A DNA stretch of 64,000 bases from Aquilaria yunnanensis (lineage: Eukaryota; Streptophyta; Magnoliopsida; Malvales; Thymelaeaceae), in NCBI GenBank assembly GCA_039654915.1, contig CM077594.1, forward strand, positions 11,312,001 to 11,376,000, in the 5' to 3' direction. Made by a program: the position numbers and the translations under genes. Shown here piece after piece: positions 1 through 11,761 of this stretch; within the stretch, counting starts at the first letter, position 1; each line of letters begins with the position of its first letter. The notes beneath the pieces were generated by a model. The model was not told where the DNA came from, did no database searches, and saw nothing but the letters and a program-made list of their open reading frames with translations.

Positions 1-578
1 AATTTCACTGGTCTAGCCTTGGCCAAGCCAACTTGCATCAATTCAGAGGCTCTCTGCCTAATAACTAATGCAATTTGGTTCAAGGGGAGTTTGTACACCG
101 TGAACCAATATGGGTGTGTTGATGTTGTTAAGGATTATTGACAATATTTTCAATGGGCTGGTATGTGGTGGCTAGAGATGGTGAGGAAGGAAGAGAGGAC
201 GATATGATGGTTGTAGTGATAAATTTATTAGTTTGAAGGTTATTTGAGTGGAAATAAAAAAAATGTAAGACCAATGTTGGTATTTGTCACAACAATTCTG
301 TCAAAGTTAACCATAAAAATAACGGAAGGACTACAATTGAGATAGAAATAGGGAAGTTGGGGGCTTTAATTGGACAAAATGAAGATTAGGGACTCGTTTA
401 GAACGACGTAATAAGGTTGAGGACCATAAATGGAATTTACTCCTAAGTTTGGATACATCACAATAGTTATAATGCGCAAAACATGTGATAGATTCAATTA
501 TTCATTCTCACTTTAGGGCATTATTTCCTTATTCAACATGAAAACAAAAGATCAAACACACAAGATAAGATAAAAATC
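1..578. other. Left-edge intergenic sequence, no gene assigned
   Basis: No recognisable gene. The minus strand is open for about 40 codons from roughly 130 down to the window edge, and may be the end of an exon cut by the window, but I do not recognise the product. Positions 470-578 match the 3' flank of the downstream RLK copy (about 13090-13211), so the RLK duplication begins at or before about 470. Confidence 0.4.
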
Positions 579-1429
579 TTAATTATTTTGGCCTGAATTT
601 TGAGAAGGCCCAAGAGTTCAAAGGTGTTGTCTCCATTGGTATATTCCAGTGCCAAGAAGCTTGTCTTTGGTCGAACTTAGTTGTGTTACAACATCACTTA
701 TGCTTATCCTTGCTTTAGGATGTTCAACAAAGCAAGCAACTTCGATTTCCAATATTGAGATAAAGCATTTTTTAATCCTCTAGAACTTACTGCTATTCTT
801 TTTGATCAACGATGCTTATGCCTTCCGGTTTTTCATTCCCTCGAAGAAGTGCCTCATCAATAATATCCCACACATTATTTTGCAGAACATCATGTACAAA
901 TTTGTGAAGGTTCAACCCATCTTAAAACATTTCATCAGTTGGTTTTTTTCAAGTCAGCATCTCTAACAAGAGCATCCCGAAGCTATACACATGACCTTTG
1001 GTTGATATTTCGCTTCCCATTCCATATTCTTCATAGACATTCACATACACCAACTTGTGGATACAATAATGGAAATTAAATTATTATTTTCAAATGCAAT
1101 TGATAAAATTAGAGTTCAAAGATATTAAATAACGAAATATGGATAGACGTATATTACTTGGAACAGTATAACCAATTCATCTTCTTATTCCAATGGAGCT
1201 TGTCTCATGTTGCAAAGAACCACCAATAGACCCTGCAAGAAACCTCACTAGCCTGAAATCACCTAAAAGTGCAGTCATGTCCTCATCAAGTTGGACATTG
1301 CTTAGCTTGAGGTCATAATGGACTATTGGAGTCTCACATTGATGATGAAGATAATCCAGTGCAAAACCAACATCAGTTGCTATGTTGAGGCTCTGAACAA
1401 GACTCAAAGTCTTTGGTGATCTTCAATTT

Positions 1430-2779
1430 TGTTGGATTTGTTTCATTCATGGCTCACATTTATTTGATTTTGATGATAACAAAATATATTTATTTTATGT
1501 GTTTCAAAGTTTTACCTAAAGATTTATACATTGTTTTCTTGTTGATAAAGTTTTGATCTTTGGAAGGAAAATTGTTTCTTAAGTATATTTGAGGTATTTA
1601 TGATGATTCAAGCATTGTTTATGAAGGAAGAAATCTTTTTGGTGAAAAATTCATTGAAGTTTGAAAGTTGGAAGCAAGAAAAACTTGGAGCTATAGTTTC
1701 AATAGGGTGAAAATATTTCAACGTGTTGAAAATGGAGCATTTTTTTTTTTAACCTGAGAGCATTTTGGTTCAGGAACAAAGAAACACTTAAGTGAAATTT
1801 TTTCAACCAGGTGAAACTGCAGCAATTTTTTGAACCAGATAGCATTTTGGTTCTGGAGTAGGAAAACACTCGAGTGAAAATTTTTCAATTGGGGTGAAAC
1901 GTTGATTTCAGACTTGCATGTGATTTTTCGGTTTGAAAATTCTTTGAAATTTTTTTTTAAAATAATGCCACATCAGATTGCCACGTGAACCAAGTGCTAA
2001 CATGTAATTAATGAGCAATCTAACCATTGGAGTTCAAACTTGGAGTTTCTCTATGAGATCGAATTTTCAATCAAGTGAAACTTTTTCACCTGGTTGAAAA
2101 TTGGGCGATAAAAGCAAAAACATGTTAAATTTGACAACAATGGTCACTTGCTTTCTTAGAGACTTTTCTGACCTTTCCAATGGTTCTTCAATATTTCTTT
2201 GGCCCCCAAATAAGTATAAATACATGGAAAAACACCTTGAAAAAAACTCTTGACCATTAGAAGTGAAGATTCATCATCAAATCCAAGAGAAAAAGGTTAC
2301 CTTGAGAAAATCATTAGTGTTCTTGTACTTTCACTTGTATATCTAGTAAAGAGTGCTATTGTGTGAGCTAAGTTTGTAAACATTTTAAGTCTTAGAATCT
2401 CTTGACTGTGGAGTGGTTTTTAATGTGCCTTGAAAAAAACTAGAGTGTAGTTTTTAGTGAGCCTTAGAGAAAACTAGAGATTGGTTGGGTATGAACCTTG
2501 AAGGAAACACCATTGTATTATTGATTAAGAGATAGTGGAGGAATTCTTAAGTGGACAAGCTCGATGAGAGGATGTAAACTTTGGTTAGAGGAGTTGAACC
2601 TCTATAAATTCTGGTGCACTTTTTTCTTTATCCTCATTTATTTACTTGCTTTATTTGTGCTTAGCATTACTTGGTTTGTTTTTTTATCTTTGGTTGAGTA
2701 AATTTAGTTGTAAAATTGATTTTGCTAAATTTTTTAAAATAACCAATTCACCCCTCTTTTAGTTTCACTTGGACCAATA
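1430..2779 (+). repeat. 5' LTR of the copia element
   Basis: It begins TGTTGGATTTG and ends CCAATA just before the primer binding site. It aligns over its whole length with 4517-5824; the final CA has mutated to TA. Confidence 0.85.
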
Positions 2780-2781
2780 AT

Positions 2782-2793
2782 TGGTATCAGAGC
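2782..2793 (+). other. Primer binding site, tRNA-Met type
   Basis: TGGTATCAGAGC directly follows the 5' LTR. This is the usual plant copia site complementary to initiator tRNA-Met. Confidence 0.85.
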
Positions 2794-2904
2794 TTAGAGA
2801 TTTTTTTTTTCAAAACCTTGCAATTTTAGAACCAAAAAATCTATGACAACCTTATGTGAGAACATGAGTTCTATCTTTCTACCTCCTTTGAGTTTTTAAA
2901 ATTT

Positions 2905-3921
2905 AAACTTGTAGAAAGAAAGAATTAAAATTTTTATTCAAGCAAATGACTTTGAGCTTTGGAAAATAGTTGAAGAGGGGTTAAAAAATTTTGACATAAA
3001 ATCATGTACTCTAAATGCTAAGGCAATGCATATTCTTTATTCCTGTATAAGTAGTGAAATACTTGAAGCTTTTTTAGATTGCTACTCCACTAATGAAATT
3101 TGGGAAATACTTGATTTGGTGGATGGAAAAGAGAAGGGCGATGAAAATTGCATTAGTGACAAGAAAAGAAACAAAAAAAAAAAAAGAAAAATAAAGTGGA
3201 ATGCAATAAAAAGAATAAAAGATCCATGGTGGTGGCATGGAGTGCTAGTGATTTATCCTAAAATCAAAGTGAAAGTACTTCAGCATCAAATAATAGGGCC
3301 AACTTATGTCTCATGGAAAAAGAGGAAGATGAGGTAACAAGTACTTACTTTAGTAACTCATCATTATCATCATGTTCATCTAGTTACTCATATGAAGAAT
3401 TATTAGTTGCTTTTCATGAGCTTTTCAAACATTCAAAAAGACTTGTCAAATAGGTTGATGAATTGAAGGTTTTAAATGTCTTTCTAACAAAAGAAATAGA
3501 TAACCTGAAGAAAAAGAACGTGAATATTAGTTTATCCTTGAGGCAAGAAATAGATGAATTAAAAAAGGATAAACTTGATCTCACTCAATCTTTCTCTAAA
3601 TTTGTTAAAGGTAAAGAAAACCTTGATTTGTTACTTTGTGCTTAAAAAGCAGTTTATGACAAAGCGGAAATTGGTTTTAATCCATTGATGAAGGAAAGAA
3701 AATTTGGAAATAGATTTGTTGATGCATCTACATCCTCATCTAGTTCTTTTGTAATATGTTATGCTTGTGGTGAAAAAGGTCATTATTCATATGAATGCAT
3801 GATCAAAAGAGAAAAAGTTCATTTGGGATATAAATTGATATGGGTTCCTAAAGGAACTAACATTGTTGAAGCTAATTCCCATGGACCCAAGGATATTTGG
3901 GTACCTAAGACCAAAGTTTGA
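2905..3921 (+). pseudogene. Copia gag polyprotein remnant with CCHC zinc knuckle
   Basis: Gag packages element RNA into virus-like particles. In order the reading shows a UBN2-type gag region (about 2940-3130, with AKAMHILYS and EIWEILD motifs), a frame break and basic low-complexity stretch, an acidic Ser-rich stretch, a heptad-like coiled coil rich in Lys, Leu and Asn (3463-3645), a stop, and then a zinc knuckle CYACGEKGHYSYEC (about 3760-3800) followed by the IWVPK motifs usual after copia gag. Several stops and frameshifts separate these blocks, so no full-length gag can be made. No pol follows. Confidence 0.75.
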
Positions 3922-4499
3922 AATTTATTAAAGGGTTCTAGAGCATGGAGCAAAAATCAGAAACATATACATGAAGCTCTATGCACTAAGAAATTAGGGA
4001 TTTGAAGTTCAATGGCAAATGCTTGAGATAAAGTTCATTTATGGTAACATTGTTGATTTCATTGGTTAATGATAATTATTAATGCATTGAATTATTTGGT
4101 TGTGCTATGCTACTTAATGAGCATATATAAGTTATTCATTGTTCTTAGAAGATATATGAAATGCTAGATATTACCATGATCATTGTGGATTTGCTTTAAT
4201 AGTTTTGATGATATGATCTTATGTTAATAATGTTGCTATCCTAGTAGTTGATGCTTAGCTATTTTGTTGATTTAGAAAGAGGGAAAAATTTTTTATATGG
4301 TTTGATTAAGGGGAAGATTATTGCATGTTGTAATATTAAGAATTTTTCATGATTTGTTTTGATGATCTATATATCTTTTTTATTATGAAACAAAGGGGGA
4401 GAGATAAAATTGAAGAATATTTAATGAAGGGGGAGAATCATTGTTCATGCTTGTTGTTTAGATATTATATATGTCTTTTGCAAGGTTGTTTTGTCATCA

Positions 4500-4516
4500 T
4501 AAAAAAATGGGGAGAT
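4500..4516 (+). other. Polypurine tract of the copia element
   Basis: An A-run followed by TGGGGAGAT lies immediately upstream of the 3' LTR start at 4517, the expected place for plus-strand priming. Confidence 0.7.
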
Positions 4517-5824
4517 TGTTGGATTTGTTCCATTTATGGCTCATTTATTTGATTTTGATGATAATAAAACATATTTGTTTTATGTGTTTCAAAGCTTTAC
4601 CTAAAGATTTATACATTGGTCTCTTGTTGATAAAGTTTTTATCTTTGGAAGGAAAATTGTTTCTTAAGTATATTTGAAGTATTTATGGTGATTCAAGCAT
4701 TGCTTGTGAAGGAAGAAATCTTTTTGGTGAAAAATTCATTGGAGTTTGGAAGTTGGAAGTGAGAAAAACCTGGAGGTACAGTTTCAATAGGGTGAAAATA
4801 TTTCAACGTGTTGAAAACGGAGTATTTTTTCGAACCTGAGAGCATTTTGGTTCTGAAACATAAAAATACTCGAGTGAAATTTTTTTAATCGGGTAAAACT
4901 AAAACGATTTTTTGAACCCAATAGCATTTTGGTTTTAGAATAAGAAAACACTGAAGTTAAAACTTTTCAACTAGATGAAATCTTGATTATAGACTTGTGC
5001 ATGATTTTCCGATTTGAAAATTCTTTGAAAAATCTTTTCAAAATCATGCCACATTAGATTGCCACATGGACCAGGTGCTGACATGTAATTAATGAGTAAT
5101 CCAGCCGTTGGAGTTCAAACCTGGGCTTCACTATGAGACCGAATTTTTAATCGAGTGAAATTTTTTCACCTGGGTAAAACTGGGTGACAGAAGCAAAAAC
5201 CTGTCAAATTTGACAGCAATGGTCACCTGCTTTATTGGAGACTTTTCTGACTTTCCCAATAGTTCTTCAACATCTCTTTGGCCTTCAAATGAGTATAAAT
5301 ACATAAAGAAACACCTTGAAAAAAACTCTTGGCTATTAGAAGTGAAGATTCATCATCAAATCCAAGAGAAAGAGCTTACCTTGAGAAAATCGTTAATGTT
5401 CTTGTACTTTTACTTGTATATATAGCAAAAAGCACTATTGTGTGAGCTTATGAGTTTGTAAACATTTCAAGTCTTAGAATTTTTTGAGTGTGGAGTGGTT
5501 TCTAGTGAGCCTTAAAGAAAACTAGAGAATGGTTTCTAGTGAGCCTTAGAGAAAACACCATTGTATTTTTTATCAGGAAATAACAGAGGAATTCTCAAGT
5601 GCGCAAGCTTGAGAAAATACGTAAACTTTGGTTGTTGGAGTTGAACCTCTATAAATCTCAGTGTACTCTTTTCTTTATCCTCATTTATTTGCTTGAATAG
5701 TTGTGCTCAACATTACTTGATTTGATCTTGATCTTTGGTCGAGTAAATTTAGTTGTAAAATTTGATTTTGCTAAAGTTTTTAAAACAACCAATTCAACCT
5801 CTTTTGGTTGCACTTGGGCCAACA
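4517..5824 (+). repeat. 3' LTR of the copia element
   Basis: It starts TGTTGGATTTG and ends CCAACA, and aligns with the 5' LTR. It is about 40 bp shorter than the 5' copy and shows scattered substitutions, so the insertion is not recent. Confidence 0.85.
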
Positions 5825-6867
5825 GATTTGAGTCATTATGTTGAAAGGTGTCATGACACCATTCATCTAAACTTCCATTACTCATGAATTCATAAACTAG
5901 TGCCTTGAAATCATTACCTTGATAGTCGATACTCGAACAAACTGTGAGTATCTTGACGAGATTCCTATGTCTAATACTCCTTAGTGCATTGCACTCGGCC
6001 ATGAAGCTGTTTAAAGCTTTGTGTTGGAGGAGATAAAAAAGTTTAATGGCAATTAATGTAGTACCACCATCCAACATCCCTTTATATAATGCTCTGAAAC
6101 TTCCTGTGCCAATCAAACTGGTAGAGGAAAAGCCATCAGTAGCTTTGAAGAGACTATGATATGATAACTCCATAAATTGATCATCTGAGTTCCTTGTCAT
6201 TGATTTGTTCCGCTTCCTTCGTAACTGGAAACAAAGCAACACAAATCCAACAAATGCTACTCTGAAAATGATAGATATTATCAAGAGAATCACTTTCCAA
6301 TTCTTCTTGGACTTACGGAGTTGCACTTGGGTGGGTGAAGTTTAGGTACTCCCCCACACAGTTTGTTGTTTCCTATCAAAGATACTGCACTTGCATTCAA
6401 AAATACCCCTTCGGATGGAACAACACCTTTGAAATCATTATGAGACAGGTCTAGAACGTTCAACAACTTCGTAGACACCAAAAATCCTGGGATTTCTCCA
6501 GTAAGTTTATTGTTAGATAGATTCAATGCCAGACGCCCTCCTAATGAGCTTATGGAAGTAGGAATATTTCGTTGGAGCAGGTTTCCACTTAAGTTTAGAG
6601 TTTCAAGACTTTGGCAACCGCCAAGAGTGTCTGGGATTTCACCTGAAAGTAAGTTGGAAGAAATGTCCAGTATACCAATGTTCTTTAAATTTCTGACCTA
6701 TGAAGGAATGTTCCCTGTGAACTGGTTTCTAAATAAGAACATGCCAATGGAGAATGGTGCAAGGTTAAATAGTTCTTGAGGTATTAAGCCACTAAGATTG
6801 TTATCAGAAATATCCAACATTATTAGGCTCTTGCATTCACCTAGAATTGGTGGGATGGTGCCCTCAA

Positions 6868-9384
6868 AGACCAAGAAGGCTTGGCAACTGAATTTGTTGG
6901 ATTAAGGTGATCTTAACGACTCAATTATAGTGGTTATCTTCTCCGGTGGGCTAGAAAAGTACTGTAATTATTTTCGAAAAGTCATTATTATTAATGCCAT
7001 TATTATATTGCAATTCTGGCGCCATCTGATCTGAAGACCGTTCAAATCTTTAATTTCTAAGTCTTCCACTAAAGCTTGGATGGTGCGTTTTCGGTGTGAA
7101 ACTATATATTGCAGAGTGCATCCACTTGCAAATTATTCATGAGTTGTCATCATGGTGGACACTACAACTTACTAATTGACATACCGGTACACACAATCAG
7201 ACCTCCAATTAATAGAAGTTACAAAGCTAGCGAGTGATCGTGTTTGTGGTGAGTAAATTCGCAAATATGTTACTCATGTTTCACTGTAATATAAATTGAA
7301 CTAGTTTAAATACTCGTGTTCTCACGAAATTTAAAAAGCCAGAAACATGAAAAAATGTTACAGTAATTGTATTATTTTTAAAAAATTGTAGATAATAACA
7401 TGAAGGAAACGAATTGATATTTTGAGTTTAATATTTTTATAAGTACAAAAATACTTAATTAAAAAGCACATCTTACACTAAGATAGTAGGATAAGGTTCT
7501 TATCCTATCAACCCGTTTAAATAGTATAGATTATTATGATTGATATAAATCTTTTGAAAAAAGAATTGCCAATAAGTTTTTGTTTTTGTATCATTAGTAA
7601 TGATATACAATATTCTAGACAAAAAAAAATGATCAATACAAACTCATGTTATATAGCTGACAAATTCTGCAATATTATGCTATCAAATTCACTAAAACGT
7701 TTTTACCATAATAAACCTAGTTAGTGAACCTAAATTTAAATAGAACCTAATTAACCCATTTAAAATTTACTTGAAATGAGAAAATAGTCTAACTTATGTT
7801 GATACAAATATAATAAATAACTTAATACAACTGATGAAAATCTAGTTGACCTAAATCTTATTGAATAAAAATAGGATAACTTTAAGTTTATTAGAATAAT
7901 GGAATCATATACAAATCAAAATTGAACTTGCCTTGCCAACAAAACCATTGTATCATACAAATATTCTCTCCCCCCTGTACAAGATTAGATAATTTCTATG
8001 CGTACCATCCTTACATAGAAGTAAGTAGGGAAAGGTATTTATGCTATTAACCTATTTATAATATATTAATTAGATTGACATAAACTGTTTGAAGAAGTTT
8101 TTCCAATTAATTTTTTCCTTCATTCACAATTAACAACAAAAAATCCATAAAAACTTATATTCTATATTAAGAATTAATATAATATACTATAACATGCTAT
8201 ATGAAATTCAATAAAAGACTTTCATCCATCAAATATTCTATAATATATGATTCCTCCAACACTCAACAGCCTCCAAAAAATTAGAGAATAACAAAAACAA
8301 AAGCAAATTCCTCTCTCTTACTCTATGCCCAATCACCACTGCCTTCCACAAAAAAAAAAAAACAACAACAAACCCCTATGTTTGTTTTGTTTTGAGCTTT
8401 CTTACTCTAGTGCCAAATCTTGCTGGCTGCTTTCTTCGAGCGCACACCCAAAACTCTCAAAAAGTTTTGATTCAAACTCTTCCATTGAGTCAAAAATGTT
8501 GCTTCTTAAAAATCTTCCAAGAAAAATAACTTTTGGGCTAAATGATTAGTAAATTGCTCAGACCATATAAGAGAAATGGACAGCTAAGCTCTACCTTTTT
8601 AGAAGTAAACATCATAGAGAAGAATTTTTAGACAACAAAAGAAGAGCGGGGAATAATAGTTGAGGCATCAAGAAATTAGGCACACATAAAATGGTGGAAG
8701 AACATGAAGAAAGTGTTAGGAAGGTGTTTGAGATTCTAAGTTTTTTTATCTGAAACTGAAAGATAAAGAAATAAAAAGCTTTGGCAAGCTTCAAACGATT
8801 GCTTAACATTTTGGTTTGAATTTAAAAAGGTCACTGGTAGGGGGACCATTTGGCCATTAATATTTCAGTCACCAATTTAAAACTTATTTTTTCTGATTAT
8901 TATTTGGCTACCGAAATGCAGGTTAGGAAAACAGTGACTAGGATGGTCGCCAGAGGTGATTATTTTGGCCAACATTTGTAGCGATTGATTGTAAACAATG
9001 ACTCGCCAACTTGCTAATTTTGAGAGACCTTTTGGGCAACTATTTTACCGTCATTTGTGCAATGACCGAAAAGACAATCATCTCTGATAGTTGGCAAATT
9101 GAAAACCTATTGTAATTTATGGTTCGAAGTGACCTAGTACTCTAGGGCATGCTGTCCCTTCAACACTATTAAATTTTTAAATGTGCAGTCCCATGTTTGT
9201 AAGAAATCAAAGTTTGGGGCCTTGAATTACAAAAACTTATTAGGGGTTGAAATTTTAAGCACATAGTGGTAATTTTAAGCTTAAACTTATTATGGGTTGA
9301 AATTTTACACAAATTTTAAACACTTAGTGATCATTAAGCCTAAACTTATTAGGGGTTGAAATTTTAAAAAGAATTTTCAAATAT
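6868..9384. other. Duplicated upstream region of RLK copy 1
   Basis: No gene. Positions 6873-7700 match the sequence upstream of RLK copy 2 (16555-17397). Positions 7700-9380 match 30549-32560, the same upstream region beyond the solo LTR. Position 7698-7702 (CGTTT) is therefore the unoccupied equivalent of the solo-LTR insertion site. Short AT-rich frames in the stretch look non-coding. Confidence 0.75.
8825..9121. mobile_element. CACTA-like transposon remnant, right end
   Basis: It contains subterminal repeats of the GGTGACC/GGTCACC kind (GGTCACTGG, CAGTCACC, AGTGACTAGG). It aligns with the right part of the better-preserved CACTA-like element at 31176-32311. The terminal inverted repeat is degraded here and the left end is missing. 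Confidence 0.45.
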
Positions 9385-9836
9385 TTTTTCAACTGGAGAT
9401 TCATGCGCAAGTTTGGACTGAAGCTTTCATCTGATTGAAAAAGTTCCACTCGAGTGTTTTTCTATTGCAGAACCAAGAATGACTCGACTTGAAAAACTGC
9501 TCTAATTTCAATAGGTTGAAAATTTTCATCTCATTGAAATGGTATCTCCATGATGTTTTAACCTCTAAACATCTAAATTTCAACATTAATTTCTTCAAAT
9601 GAATTTTTTCTTTCACAAATAATACTTGGAACATTTCAAGTAACTTGAAAAGCACTTCAAATAACTTTAGAAACACTTCAAACAACTTGAGAAAAAATGA
9701 ACAACATCTAAAACCATATAAATTTGTCTAATTACCTTGCACATTAAATAAACACATTAGTTCTTCATAAATGTTTTGTTATCATCAAAATTCTATATTA
9801 ATTGATTGGAACAAATTCAATAAACTGTGACCAACA
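9385..9836 (-). mobile_element. Copia LTR fragment
   Basis: On the minus strand it starts TGTTGGTCACAG at 9836 and soon reads TTTTGATGATAACAAAA, matching the start of the LTR at 1430. Internally it shares the pattern of ACTCGAGTG and TTGGTTCTG blocks. It is a diverged, truncated relative, with no coding region attached. Confidence 0.6.
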
Positions 9837-10289
9837 AATCAATTGAGAATTAGTTAAGAGCAACTCATAATCCAAGCCACAAAACCCTCAAACTTTAACC
9901 GCTTGGGATGCAATTCTTATACTTAATACTGCTACTAAATCTCATCTATTGCTCTATAAGAAACTAATTTGGTTAGAGACTCAACTAAGAATGTTTCATT
10001 AATAGCTTTTTAGTATGAGTACTCCATTTACTATCAAAATTTCTACCATCCTCCACATCAGTTTTGTCATATCACTTATGGTTAATTTCTTTTACCGTAC
10101 AAACGCCACATAAATTTTCACATAAGAAGATGATGAATGATGTCAAAAATAATTTCCCTTGTCGTCTTTTATCTAGTGAATTTAAATAGTCACTGAAAGG
10201 TAAAAGGGTAATATTTGGCAGTTGGCAATAATGTTTTCTCATCGGCTGAATTTTGTCACAATTTTTTTCTTTTGCGGGCAAATCTCTAG
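9837..10289. other. AT-rich intergenic sequence
   Basis: No gene or repeat recognised. A 69-codon minus-strand frame at 10072-10281 lies just downstream of the GDSL-like fragment and could be a decayed continuation of it, but shows no diagnostic motif. Confidence 0.4.
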
Positions 10290-10470
10290 CTAATATTTTT
10301 TGTTTAAAAGAAATCTGCCATTAATGCTCTAGATTGCTAGGGAATTGACCATCATCATGGTTAATGGGAAGAATATCTCGGTTATGAACTTTATGATCAG
10401 AATATTCTGTCCAGAGTGTTTCCAAAAATAATAAAAATACCATCAATATTACCAACTTGACACAATTGAC
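10290..10470 (-). pseudogene. Possible GDSL esterase/lipase exon 1 remnant
   Basis: On the minus strand and across frame changes I read IFIIFGNTLD, then ILPINHDDGQFPSN, then NGRF. These fall in the order and spacing of the family's first exon, which has block I FGDSLxD, then a PxGIDFP-like segment, then TGRFSNG. The catalytic Ser of block I is replaced (FGNTL) and stops interrupt the reading, so it would be non-functional. The family hydrolyses esters and lipids, usually in the secretory pathway. The exon 2-3 remnant at 40832-41270 supports the reading. It may still be a chance resemblance. Confidence 0.35.
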
Positions 10471-11335
10471 CCACTGAAAAAAAGTTTCTATCAAATCCAC
10501 CACCGTACAACCCCGGATCGGGGACGTACTCGTCTCTTCTTCCCAATCAAATCCACCGCCGACCACAAATAAGACACAATGTGGCCTCCGGTTTCTGGTC
10601 CTACTCGATTTAGCCATGGTCTTCCCTTCGAACCCATTATCCATCAATGTTCAAGACTCAACCTACGGGTCATGGCTTCCAGCTACACCTCGACTCGGCA
10701 GGCGGATTTTGGATCGTCTTAATTCCTGGCTACCATTTTCTTTCTCACTTGAACACAAAAACCATAAACAATCAAAATCGAGAAAGAAAGGGAATTAGTA
10801 CAGTCACAAACTGGAGACATAGGCATGGAAGAAATTATGAGATTTCAATTGAAGAAAATAGAGAAAATGATATCTGGATTTCGGAGAAACAAACAAAGCA
10901 AAGAGAAAAGCTATCTATACCTTGGTAAGATTGAGGTAGAAGACGCACAGTTCTGGTGTTGGAGAATTGGACCTTTTCTGCTATTTTATTTCGAGTCATG
11001 GTCTCAAATATTGAACCGTACGGTGGTATATTGTGTGGATAGTATACAGTAGGCGGTATACAAGTTTTTACTGTTGTTGGGTTCTCACATGAAATACTTT
11101 TGGTTTGTCGGGTTTTTTTCTTTTTTAAATTTAATGCAGTATACCCCATAGGATGGGTTAGAGGGATTTTTTTTTATTTTACATCAATGCTCCGCATTCA
11201 TATGCATATAAAATGATAGAATATAATTAATACACATTTTTCACATAAAAATTAATACACATTAATCTTCGGTGGGTGGACTGCTCTTTTGGGTGTCAGT
11301 TGACTCTGAAACTACCATTTTCGTGGAAATTTTAG
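10471..11335. other. Intergenic sequence with overlapping unassigned frames
   Basis: Several open frames of 60-108 codons overlap on both strands (10321-11149). None shows a family motif, and opposing frames exclude one another. Position 11270 onward is shared with about 41490 onward (the duplicated block). I see no supportable gene. Confidence 0.4.
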
Positions 11336-11761
11336 CCCTTATTGGAATCCTTATTTTGGATAACAACAAAATTAAGGTTCATGCACACGATTGCGAAGGC
11401 ATTATATATCCCAATTATGAGAACAGAATGTGGCAAATATTTACAAATTCCCGGGCAGAAGTTGAACTTGTCGATTGCTGAGATGTATTGGCCCTCCATG
11501 TTTATACAAGATATTTAAACTAGCCATTAAGAAGAGGATCAGCACGGAAAAGTTCCACTTTGTCGCTCGTTTTTGTGGCATCGGTCACCCGTCAGGAAAA
11601 AATTGTGGAAGTAAACGTTTTTCTTTTTCATTTTACTTTTTAATATAGACTTGTAGTTATAAGTAATAATATGATGATAAACTTTTTCATCAATAAAAGT
11701 TAAATTTTACGAATTGGTGACTGATGGTATATTTACTTAATTCGCAGGTTACCAAGCCTAA
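11336..11761 (+). pseudogene. 8-cysteine lipid-transfer-like protein, damaged copy A
   Basis: Exon 1 follows an acceptor AG at 11334-11335 and ends at a GT donor at 11611. Exon 2 runs from 11748 to a stop at 11761. The start resembles the end of a signal peptide followed by HAHDC, then a cysteine array. Compared with copy B (41527-42004) it has lost about 15 bases and the reading frame in the middle (near 11470-11482), removing the CC pair from frame. The 3' end of exon 1 still encodes the terminal Cys (GKNCGS) that copy B has lost. Secreted 8-Cys proteins bind lipids or act in the apoplast; that function is inferred only from the cysteine pattern. I see no first exon with a start codon. Confidence 0.5.

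Larger units (their letters stand above)
1430..5824 (+). mobile_element. Non-autonomous Ty1-copia LTR retrotransposon
   Basis: Two similar LTRs (1430-2779 and 4517-5824) flank an internal domain of only about 1.7 kb. It has a tRNA-Met primer binding site, gag remnants and a polypurine tract, but no integrase, reverse transcriptase or RNase H. The ends are TG...CA. Flanking 5-mers are AATTT (1425-1429) and GATTT (5825-5829), a target-site duplication with one mismatch. The intact RLK paralogs show the empty site, which fixes the boundaries. It must have been mobilised in trans. Confidence 0.88.
579..6867 (-). pseudogene. LRR receptor-like kinase pseudogene, copy 1 (split by retrotransposon, N-terminus deleted)
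   Basis: Reading on the minus strand, this matches the intact paralog at 13212-16487. Exon 2 is 579-1028; the exon 1 remnant is 5825-6867 plus 1158-1429. A copia element (1430-5824) sits inside the kinase exon. Homology stops abruptly at about 6867 and resumes at about 6873 with sequence that lies upstream of the start codon in the intact copy, so about 1.45 kb encoding the signal peptide and first roughly 460 residues was deleted. Further damage: a 1-nt loss before the transmembrane segment, a stop after the activation segment (after SSIGIRR), GxGxxG changed to GTGSFR, HRD position reading HYD, DFG reading DFR, and the last base of exon 1 changed from G to A at the splice donor. The product, if any, could not be a functional receptor kinase. 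The family consists of plasma-membrane pattern receptors of subfamily XII (FLS2, EFR, Xa21 type); that role is inferred for the ancestor. Confidence 0.9.

Noticed and set aside
10616..11149. Overlapping 60-104 codon frames as a gene
   Set aside because: Opposing and overlapping frames, no motif, no splice-consistent structure.
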